A DNA stretch of 9,451 bases from Treponema sp. (lineage in GTDB: Bacteria > Spirochaetota > Spirochaetia > Treponematales > Treponemataceae), in the NCBI GenBank assembly GCA_016292805.1, contig JAEDFM010000057.1:1-9451 (forward strand). The letters run 5' to 3'. Position numbers and translations under genes: made by a program. Under the pieces are notes generated by a model that was given only the letters and a program-made list of their open reading frames with translations, had not been told where the DNA came from and made no database searches. Within the stretch, counting starts at the first letter, position 1; each line of letters begins with the position of its first letter. Shown piece by piece: positions 1 to 5,589 of the stretch.

Positions 1-1
1 A

Positions 2-721
2 GAAATCAATGATAGAATCAACGAACTTTTAAAACAGTCTGTAAAATCCGAAGGGGTTCTTAATCTCTTTAGTGATATTGGTGAACAGTTTAATCTTTTT
101 GACCCAACATTCCTAGAAAGTATTTCTAAGATGAAAGAAAAAAATCTTGCAGTAGAAATGCTTAAAAAGCTCATTGATGAACAGATTAAAATTTACAAAA
201 GAACAAATCTTGTAAAATCAGAAAAGTTCAGCGAAATTGTTCAGCAGACTTTAAACCGTTATTTAAATGGCATGCTTACTAACGAAGAAGTAATTGAAGA
301 ACTTCTTAAAATGGCAAAAGATATGATGCATGCAAAAGAAGATGGAAACAAACTTGGCTTAAATGAAGAAGAGATGGCATTTTACGATGCGTTGACTAAG
401 CCTGAAAACATAGGTGATTTCTATAAAAATCCAGAATTAATTGCCCTTACAAAAGAGCTAACAGAAACTCTTCGTAAAAATCGAACAATTGACTGGCAGA
501 AAAAAGAATCTGCCAGAGCTGGTATGCGCCGTCTTGTTAAACGCCTATTAAAAAAATATAAATATCCACCAGAAGGTCAGGAAGATGCTCTTAATATTGT
601 TATTAGTCAGTGTGAAATGTGGACTGATAATTTAGTTGAATTTGAAGTTTCATACAACAATAACTATGAAGAAACCTATGCGAAGGTTGCTAATAAAGAA
701 CCTGAATATGGGATAAAATAA
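2..721 (+). CDS. hsdR: Type I restriction endonuclease subunit R, C-terminal part (5' end outside window)
   Basis: The frame is open from base 2 to the TAA at 719-721, giving the last 239 residues of a protein that begins before the window; the ATG at 131 is internal. The translation matches the C-terminal domain of HsdR (DUF3387 type): a helical, lysine-rich segment, then NEEEMAFYDAL, the TLRKNRTIDWQKKESAR block and the LVKRLLKKYKYPPEGQEDAL block that usually closes this family. HsdR is the ATP-dependent motor and nuclease subunit of the HsdRMS complex that cuts unmodified DNA. The nuclease and helicase domains are not visible here, so activity cannot be judged. No hsdM or hsdS lies downstream, so any partners must lie upstream of the window. 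Family assignment is from recalled motifs. Confidence 0.87.
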   Translation, partial: EINDRINELLKQSVKSEGVLNLFSDIGEQFNLFDPTFLESISKMKEKNLAVEMLKKLIDEQIKIYKRTNLVKSEKFSEIVQQTLNRYLNGMLTNEEVIEELLKMAKDMMHAKEDGNKLGLNEEEMAFYDALTKPENIGDFYKNPELIALTKELTETLRKNRTIDWQKKESARAGMRRLVKRLLKKYKYPPEGQEDALNIVISQCEMWTDNLVEFEVSYNNNYEETYAKVANKEPEYGIK

Positions 722-736
722 TCTCTGAGAGTATAA

Positions 737-765
737 AAAAAGAGAGGGAACTTACCTCTCTTTTT
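737..765. terminator. Bidirectional rho-independent terminator between hsdR and the mini-Dabb gene
   Basis: AGAGAGG (741-747) pairs with CCTCTCT (755-761) around a 7-nt loop. The arms are extended by an A run on the left and a T run on the right, so both strands read as a hairpin followed by a U tract. It lies 15 nt after the hsdR stop and 13 nt after the stop of the minus-strand gene, and can serve both. Confidence 0.85.
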
Positions 766-778
766 ATATACTTTCTCT

Positions 779-943
779 TTACAACTCAAAATCCAAACAG
801 CTGCGGGCGCAAGTGTATGGTCTTACTTTGCCGTCGGCAACTGCAACATGGGCTGGGTGTTTTGAATAGCCTTTTAATGCTTCAGCATTTTCTGCATCTG
901 AAAGCTCTGGTTTTAATGTCCAAAGAATAATATGTTTTACCAT
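779..943 (-). CDS. 54-residue Dabb-family (stress-responsive A/B barrel) mini-protein with the middle missing
   Basis: The ATG at 943 is preceded by AGGAG (955-951, 7-nt spacing); the frame ends in TAA at 779. The protein starts MVKHIILWTLK, the typical first strand of Dabb proteins, and ends HPAHVAVADGKVRPYT...CLDFEL, the typical last helix and strand of the same family. Family members are about 95-105 residues; this one has 54, so roughly 45 central residues are absent although the frame is kept. It has its own extended -10 box and a downstream terminator, so it should still be expressed. A normal Dabb protomer is an alpha/beta fold that dimerises; this remnant lacks the central elements and may be non-functional or a small new protein. 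The family call rests on recalled motifs from both ends. Confidence 0.72.
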   Translation of the reverse strand: MVKHIILWTLKPELSDAENAEALKGYSKHPAHVAVADGKVRPYTCARSCLDFEL

Positions 944-961
944 TTGTATACTCCTGCAAGT

Positions 962-990
962 ATTATAGCATGTTATGGAATTAATATTTA
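962..990 (-). promoter_or_regulatory. Promoter of the mini-Dabb gene (extended -10)
   Basis: Reading the minus strand, TGCTATAAT (TATAAT at 967-962) is a perfect -10 with the TGn extension. A weak -35 (TTAAAT) sits 18 nt upstream, inside the end of the PIN gene. Predicted transcription start is near 955, directly at the AGGAG ribosome site. The gene could also be reached by read-through from vapBC, 37 nt upstream. Confidence 0.5.
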
Positions 991-1412
991 ATCAGTTCAA
1001 AGGTATTAAGATTTTCAAAATCTTTTGGATTTGCAGTTATGATTTTTGAAACGCCGGCTGTAGCATAGGCAGCTGCCATTGATGTATCACTTATTCGCTT
1101 TCGTCCAAGCTTAAGCATATTCATCCATAAAAGACTTCGCTTCAAAGAGTCATCATTAGAATAAACAACTCTTACTCTTTTCTGATCTATCCAATACCAG
1201 CATTTTTCTATTGCCTTTTCCATTGGAACTGGATTTATAAATCGTTTTGAATCTGTAACAACATGAAGAAACTCATTAAAGACATGATTATAAATTACCA
1301 GAACTGAGTCTTTTTCCTTAAGCCATTTTTTGAATATTGCAACAGCCTGCTCATGTCGTGGTGATTCAATGATTTCTAAATCAATTAAAAATGTTGTATC
1401 AATTCCAGTCAT
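981..1412 (-). CDS. vapC: PIN-domain toxin, VapC-like ribonuclease
   Basis: This 143-residue protein fits a single PIN domain, a metal-dependent RNase used as the toxin of type II toxin-antitoxin modules. Acidic residues expected in the active site are present: D5 in the opening GIDTTFLID strand, E47 in FNEFL, D109 in SDTSMAA, and the C-terminal TANPKDF motif with D131. The frame could begin at a GTG at 1421, but the ATG at 1412 gives the usual PIN start directly before the first beta strand, so I prefer it; no strong Shine-Dalgarno supports either. It overlaps the end of the antitoxin gene by 14 nt, implying translational coupling. VapC enzymes typically cleave initiator tRNA or rRNA loops; the target here cannot be told from sequence. 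Confidence 0.85.
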   Translation of the reverse strand: MTGIDTTFLIDLEIIESPRHEQAVAIFKKWLKEKDSVLVIYNHVFNEFLHVVTDSKRFINPVPMEKAIEKCWYWIDQKRVRVVYSNDDSLKRSLLWMNMLKLGRKRISDTSMAAAYATAGVSKIITANPKDFENLNTFELIKY

Positions 1413-1665
1413 AAGAGCCACTCAACATTTCATCCTGGTAATCTTTATTTATCCAGTCTGATTTTTTATTTTTAAGTCCACCTACAGATAATGGTTCCCA
1501 ATCATCAAATGAATCACGCTTTTTTTGGGTATTCAAATATAAATCCATTGCGGCACGAATTAAATCTGCTGTATTACAATTCTGCTGCTTAGACAACTGT
1601 TGAAAAGCCATATACTGCAATTCATCAAAATAAATTGAAACAAGTTTTTTATTAGTAACTGCCAT
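1399..1665 (-). CDS. vapB: Ribbon-helix-helix antitoxin, VapB-like
   Basis: 88 residues. Residues 6-45 (KLVSIYFDELQYMAFQQL..., then TADLIRAAMDLYL) have the beta strand-helix-helix pattern of ribbon-helix-helix DNA-binding antitoxins. The acidic/aromatic tail, residues 50-88 (DDWEPLSVGGL...DEMLSGSYDWN), is the likely toxin-binding segment that wraps the PIN active site. The ATG at 1665 has no Shine-Dalgarno and lies only 6 nt from a -10 box, suggesting a leaderless message. The gene is directly upstream of, and overlaps, the PIN toxin. By analogy with the family, the VapBC complex should repress its own promoter. Exact VapB subfamily is not assigned. Confidence 0.8.
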   Translation of the reverse strand: MAVTNKKLVSIYFDELQYMAFQQLSKQQNCNTADLIRAAMDLYLNTQKKRDSFDDWEPLSVGGLKNKKSDWINKDYQDEMLSGSYDWN

Positions 1666-1671
1666 GATTTT

Positions 1672-1700
1672 AATATATATATGTTCTATATATATGTCAA
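1672..1700 (-). promoter_or_regulatory. vapBC promoter with overlapping tandem operator candidate
   Basis: TTGACA (1700-1695), a 17-nt spacer and TATATT (1677-1672) form a near-consensus sigma-70 promoter. ACATATATATA occurs twice in the same direction (1697-1687 and 1684-1674), a 13-bp period spanning the -35, spacer and -10. A ribbon-helix-helix dimer array bound here would block RNA polymerase. The predicted +1 is the A of the vapB ATG. Confidence 0.72.
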
Positions 1701-1714
1701 ATATTATTTAAATG

Positions 1715-1744
1715 TTGGAAACTTATACTAAATAATAATATAAT
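1715..1744 (+). promoter_or_regulatory. Promoter of the membrane protein gene
   Basis: TTGGAA (1715-1720), an 18-nt spacer and a perfect TATAAT (1739-1744) face right, divergent from the vapBC promoter only 15 nt away. AGAGG (1751-1755) is the ribosome site, 7 nt before the ATG at 1763. Repressor bound at the vapBC operator could plausibly affect this promoter too. Confidence 0.6.
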
Positions 1745-1762
1745 TCCTATAGAGGTATAAAA

Positions 1763-2428
1763 ATGACAAAAAATCCTACTATTAAACTTGTTATCAGATG
1801 TATCTGGGGTGCAATTGCTTTAGTTGCAACCATCTGTACATTAACTGATCACATTAGTTTCCTTGGTGGAGACTGCAGACCATTCACAATGTTCTTTACA
1901 AGCTGGTCTGTTTGGATTGCAACGTTGGCTGCTGTTTCTGCTCTTGTTTCCACAATCAAGAAAGATGAAAAAACTCCACAATGGGTTAATCTTGTAAAAT
2001 TCTGTGCAATTATTATGATGATTGCTACATTTGTAATTTCTGCATTCGTTCTTCCTGATAAAATCTGGAAGGCTTCTTACTGGACACTGGGAAGTGTATT
2101 TAAACATTTCCTCCTCCCAATTATTACTGTAGCAGATACAGTTATGTATGATGAAAAAGGTTCTTACAAAGTTTACTACCCATTTTCAGCACTTGTTGTA
2201 CCATTAATTTATTGGACTGCTGTTATTGGACGTTTCTGCGCTGCACGAGGTTCAAACGGTGGTGCTATTCCTGCAAACCTTTGGGATCAGTATTATCCAT
2301 ATGGATTTACAAATATTGATAATGGACACTCTTTGTTTGGTTTAATAAGACTTCTTGCAATTATTCTAGTTGCCCTTGTCGCAATAGGCTATGGCTTTTA
2401 TTTTGCAAAGAAAGAATATAAAAAATAA
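1763..2428 (+). CDS. Six-helix integral membrane protein, possible Pr6Pr family
   Basis: 221 residues, starting at an ATG with AGAGG 7 nt upstream. Hydrophobic segments at about 8-26, 41-63, 77-97, 109-127, 139-157 and 191-214 predict six membrane helices with a lysine-rich C-terminal tail in the cytoplasm. Features that recall the Pr6Pr/FAR-17a-AIG1-like membrane families are FTMFFTSWSVW in helix 2, H115 and D125 in helix 4 (KHFLLPIITVADTVMYD), and the YYPFSALVVPLIYW stretch in helix 5. The conserved His could indicate an enzyme, but no function is established for the bacterial group and none is claimed. There is no signal peptide cleavage site or lipobox. The gene stands alone on the + strand, divergent from vapBC and convergent with the peptide transporter. 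Membrane topology is well supported; the family name is a tentative recall. Confidence 0.75.
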   Translation: MTKNPTIKLVIRCIWGAIALVATICTLTDHISFLGGDCRPFTMFFTSWSVWIATLAAVSALVSTIKKDEKTPQWVNLVKFCAIIMMIATFVISAFVLPDKIWKASYWTLGSVFKHFLLPIITVADTVMYDEKGSYKVYYPFSALVVPLIYWTAVIGRFCAARGSNGGAIPANLWDQYYPYGFTNIDNGHSLFGLIRLLAIILVALVAIGYGFYFAKKEYKK

Positions 2429-2482
2429 AAAATATTTTATGATAGATAAATAATATTGTAAAATGTTTTTTATATTTTAAAC

Positions 2483-3448
2483 CTACAAAAAGCATCTGAC
2501 TTTATGGCCAGGTGCTTTTTCTTTTAACTCTGGTAATTCTGTGCGGCACCTGTCCGTAGCCTTAGGGCACCGGTAAGCAAATGGACAACAGTTTTCCTGG
2601 GTAAGCGTAGTCCGAACTTCCTGGCTGGAATTACTAAAAGCTCCCTGGGCACCTTCGAACAAAAGCTGTGTATAAGGATGTTCCGCAGATTTGTACAAAT
2701 CGGCAGCAGCAGCTTCCTCCACCAAAAAGCCTCTGTACATTACACCAATTACATCGCAAAAATAGCAGGCAACTTTTAAATCGTGAGTAATGAAGATGTA
2801 GGAAAGATTGCGTTTTTTGCGTAAGTCCTGCAGCAAATTTATAATCTGCCCCTGAATTGAAACATCCAGCGCCGAAACAACTTCGTCACAAATCAGCAGC
2901 TGAGGATTCATAATTAATCCGCGGGCAATAGAAATTCTCTGTCGCTGACCACCGCTGAACTCTGCAGGACGGCGCCATAAATCTTCTGGGGACAGACCTA
3001 CTTCCTGAATAATTTTTGTACACAGTTCCAGTGCAGCTTTTTTGTTTGTCCAAAGTGATGAATATTTTAATCCGCTGGTAAGTACATTAAAAACTGTCAT
3101 TCGTGGATTTAATGAACGGGCTGGATCCTGAAAAATGTATTTTACTTTTTCACGGTAAAGTCGCAGCTGTTTTTTTGAGTAAGAAGAAATATCCTGTGGC
3201 AGTTCATTTTTTTCATCGTTAAACAAAATTGAACCACTGGACTTTTTGTACATTTCTATAATCAAGCGGGCTGTTGTTGTTTTTCCACATCCTGACTCTC
3301 CGGCAATACCATAGGTCTGTCCCCGGGGAATAGAAAAGCTTACATCGTTTACGGCATAAACATTTTTTTTGTTTTTACTAAAGAAGCCGGCTTCCAGATT
3401 AAAATGTTTTGACAAGTGTTCAACTTTAATAATGTTTTCGTTACTCAT
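2483..3448 (-). CDS. oppF: Oligopeptide ABC transporter ATP-binding protein, OppF/DppF type
   Basis: 321 residues from the ATG at 3448, chosen over the longer frame from 3565 because AGGAGG (3460-3455) sits 6 nt upstream and homology begins here. It shows a complete nucleotide-binding domain: Walker A GESGCGKTT (50-58), Q107 in FQDPARSLNPR, signature SGGQRQR (165-171), Walker B LLICDE (184-189) with catalytic E189, and H222 in THD. The C-terminal oligo_HPY tail has C288-X5-C294-X6-C301-X17-C319, a four-cysteine arrangement like those reported to hold an iron-sulphur cluster in some Opp/Dpp ATPases. The gene overlaps the end of the OppC-OppD gene by 8 nt, so translation is probably coupled. 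It should pair with the OppD domain to hydrolyse ATP during peptide import. An operon terminator lies inside its last codons. Confidence 0.93.
   Translation of the reverse strand: MSNENIIKVEHLSKHFNLEAGFFSKNKKNVYAVNDVSFSIPRGQTYGIAGESGCGKTTTARLIIEMYKKSSGSILFNDEKNELPQDISSYSKKQLRLYREKVKYIFQDPARSLNPRMTVFNVLTSGLKYSSLWTNKKAALELCTKIIQEVGLSPEDLWRRPAEFSGGQRQRISIARGLIMNPQLLICDEVVSALDVSIQGQIINLLQDLRKKRNLSYIFITHDLKVACYFCDVIGVMYRGFLVEEAAAADLYKSAEHPYTQLLFEGAQGAFSNSSQEVRTTLTQENCCPFAYRCPKATDRCRTELPELKEKAPGHKVRCFL
2487..2520. terminator. Bidirectional terminator embedded in the last codons of oppF
   Basis: AAAAAGCATCTG (2487-2498) pairs with CAGGTGCTTTTT (2509-2520): 12 pairs including one G-T, with a 10-nt loop. 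On the + strand it is followed by CTTTT and can end the membrane-protein transcript, about 60 nt after its stop. On the minus strand the T run is the final Phe-Leu codons of oppF, so the operon terminator is itself coding. Confidence 0.78.
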
Positions 3449-5579
3449 GGTCAGCCTCCTGAACTTTGTAGCAGCTGTATTCTGGCTGAACACAGCTTTC
3501 CTTTGCAAAACTGCACCGTGGCGCAAATGGACAACCTGGTTCTGGATTTGCAGGATCTGTAACACGACCTGGAATTGAGCTCATTTTTTTATCTGTATAA
3601 TGTGTACCAAATTCTGGCAAAGCAGAAACAAGAGCCTGAGTGTAAGGATGCTTTGGCGCTTTAAGAATCTGCTCTGGTGTTCCGCTTTCCATAATTTTTC
3701 CACCGTACATAACAGCAATGCGGTCCGAAATTTGTGCAACCAGATTAATGTTATGGCTGATGAAGATGATGGAAAGATTGCGTTCCTTTTTAAGACGAAG
3801 CAGCAGCGAAACTATCTGGGCCTGAATTGTAACATCCAGCGCAGTGGTTGGCTCGTCGGCAATTAAAAGCTCACAATCCTGGGAAAGTGCCAGTGCAATT
3901 CCAATTCTCTGCAGCTGACCGCCACTAAACTGATGAGGATATGCTTTTAATCGGCTTTCTGGTTCTGGAATTCCAACATCTGTTAAAAGCTGAACTGTTT
4001 TTTTATCTGCTTCTTCTTTTGAAATTTCAGGATTAAGAATTCTGTAGGTTTCAAAAAAGATGCTGCCAATATTCTGCAGTGGATCAAAAGAACGGCCTGG
4101 TTCCTGGAAAATCAAAGCAATTTTATTTCCACGATACTTGCGTAATTCATTCTGTGATAAAGTTGTAAGATCTACACCATCGTAATAAATGTGGCCGGTG
4201 CTTGTGGCAGTAGCAGGAAGCAATCCTGGAATAGCAGTTGTAGAAACTGATTTTCCACTGCCAGATTCACCAACTAAGCCAAGCACTTCGCCTTTGTTTA
4301 CAGTAAAGTTTACGCCGCGGGCAGCGTACACTGGAACCCAGGTTGTGCCGCGTAAAACATTAAAGGTAACATGTAAATCTTCTACCCTAAGCAGCGGCTG
4401 TTGCGCTGAAGCGGGGCGTTGCGGGGTCGCCTGGGAAGATAAAGTTTCCCCGCTAGAGGGGGTAGCGGAAAACTGCGAAGCAGGTTGGAGCGAGGGGGAG
4501 ACTTCCCCCTTCTTATTTATTTTTAATTTCTTAAATACTGCGTTGTATGGATCAAAGTAATCCCGGAGGGCGTCGCCCAAAAAATTGAAGGCCAGGGTTA
4601 CCAGCAGCAGCATTAAAACCGGATACAAAAGCCATGGGAAATTTTTAAGGTTTGATAAGGTTGAAATATCCCGGTTGATTAATGAACCCCAGCTTACGGC
4701 AGGATCGTTTATACCAAGTCCTAAATAAGACAAGGTTGTTTCGCTCATAATAAAGCCTGGCACACTTAAGGTTATGCTTACAATCAGAAGACTGGAAATT
4801 TGAGGAATGATGTGGCGGAAAATTACTACTACAGGAGGAACCCCTTCCAGGTCTGCATCGATTACAAATTCTTCACGCTTAATGGAGTGCACAATTCCGC
4901 GAATGGTGCGGGCGCTACCAGGCCAACCTACAAGAGACAGAATTAGTGTGATAACCATGTAGGCAGTTCCGCTGTCCATTTTTGTATTCAGCAAAGAGCG
5001 CAGGAACAAAATAAAGTAGAGGCTTGGAATAAGCATAAAAAATTCAGCAAAGCGCATAATGGTCCAGTCGGTAGCGCCACCAAAGTAGCCGGAAATGCCG
5101 CCCAGAATTATGGCTAGAACCATGGAAATGAAGGTGGCTACAAAGCCAATGGTTAACGAAATTCTGCTACCAAAAACGATTCTGCTAAAAAGGTCCCGGC
5201 CTAAGTGGTCGGCACCCAAGATGTAAACCGGATAAGCATTATCTTTTGTCCCAAAAAGATGTATGTTTGCTGGAATTACACCAAGAATTTTGTAAGAGCT
5301 GCCTTTTACAAAGAATCTAAAATTGTGAATTGTGTGGGCATCCTTTACGCGAACATACTTCCAGTCAACTTTATTAATAGCTCTGTACTCCCGGACCTTG
5401 ATTCCTTTTGCAGTCAGCTGAACATTTGCCGGATGATAAGTGTTGTTTTCGAAAGTTTGGGTTGGTGAATAAGGCGCAAAGAAATCTGCAAAAATCATTA
5501 CAAAGTAAATAATGATTAAGAAGATTATTGATGTCATGGCCAAAGGTCTTTTTTGTAAATAGTTCCAGATTTTTTTCAT
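3441..5579 (-). CDS. Fused oligopeptide ABC transporter permease (OppC) and ATP-binding protein (OppD)
   Basis: 712 residues from the ATG at 5579, with GGAG 7 nt upstream; the longer frame from 5657 lies inside oppB and is unlikely. Residues 1-355 are an OppC-type permease: first helix about 16-35, a long extracytoplasmic insert (about 41-112), the LGADHLGRDLFSR motif (121-133), further helices from 140 on, and the EAA loop around 240-260 that docks on the ATPase. Residues 356-394 are a Ser/Pro/Gln/Ala-rich linker. Residues 396-712 are a full ATPase: Walker A GESGSGKS (437-444), Q492, signature SGGQLQR (552-558), Walker B LLIADE (571-576), H609, and an oligo_HPY tail with C683-X5-C689-X6-C696-X6-C703. 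Permease/ATPase fusions are known in this transporter class but are a minority. The linker is encoded by a GC-rich palindromic patch (see repeat). Confidence 0.92.
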   Translation of the reverse strand: MKKIWNYLQKRPLAMTSIIFLIIIYFVMIFADFFAPYSPTQTFENNTYHPANVQLTAKGIKVREYRAINKVDWKYVRVKDAHTIHNFRFFVKGSSYKILGVIPANIHLFGTKDNAYPVYILGADHLGRDLFSRIVFGSRISLTIGFVATFISMVLAIILGGISGYFGGATDWTIMRFAEFFMLIPSLYFILFLRSLLNTKMDSGTAYMVITLILSLVGWPGSARTIRGIVHSIKREEFVIDADLEGVPPVVVIFRHIIPQISSLLIVSITLSVPGFIMSETTLSYLGLGINDPAVSWGSLINRDISTLSNLKNFPWLLYPVLMLLLVTLAFNFLGDALRDYFDPYNAVFKKLKINKKGEVSPSLQPASQFSATPSSGETLSSQATPQRPASAQQPLLRVEDLHVTFNVLRGTTWVPVYAARGVNFTVNKGEVLGLVGESGSGKSVSTTAIPGLLPATATSTGHIYYDGVDLTTLSQNELRKYRGNKIALIFQEPGRSFDPLQNIGSIFFETYRILNPEISKEEADKKTVQLLTDVGIPEPESRLKAYPHQFSGGQLQRIGIALALSQDCELLIADEPTTALDVTIQAQIVSLLLRLKKERNLSIIFISHNINLVAQISDRIAVMYGGKIMESGTPEQILKAPKHPYTQALVSALPEFGTHYTDKKMSSIPGRVTDPANPEPGCPFAPRCSFAKESCVQPEYSCYKVQEADHE
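4398..4514. repeat. GC-rich palindrome-bearing patch encoding the OppC-OppD linker; possible dispersed element
   Basis: By hand count bases 4398-4510 are about 63% G+C, while the DNA on either side is much more AT-rich. It contains AGGGGGA/TCCCCCT (4493-4499 with 4504-4510), GCGGGG/CCCCGC (4421-4426 with 4448-4453) and a nested GGGAA/TTCCC hairpin (4433-4437 with 4446-4450, loop GATAAAGT). Its limits match the linker codons almost exactly. It shares a 13-base core with a patch in oppB. That it is a mobile or dispersed repeat is inference; no second full copy is in the window. Confidence 0.45.
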
Positions 5580-5589
5580 GACCTTCTCC

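Noticed and set aside
1410..1421. GTG at 1421 as the vapC start
   Set aside because: The ATG at 1412 gives the standard PIN N-terminus; an AGGA 11 nt before the GTG is poorly spaced. It cannot be excluded entirely.
3449..3565. 39-residue N-terminal extension of oppF
   Set aside because: It lies within the end of the OppC-OppD gene, matches no family sequence, and AGGAGG sits exactly before the ATG at 3448.
4189..4560. Long + strand open frame opposite the OppC-OppD linker
   Set aside because: It lies antisense to a well-supported ATPase/permease gene, is kept open by the GC-rich patch, and has no convincing ribosome site or family motif.
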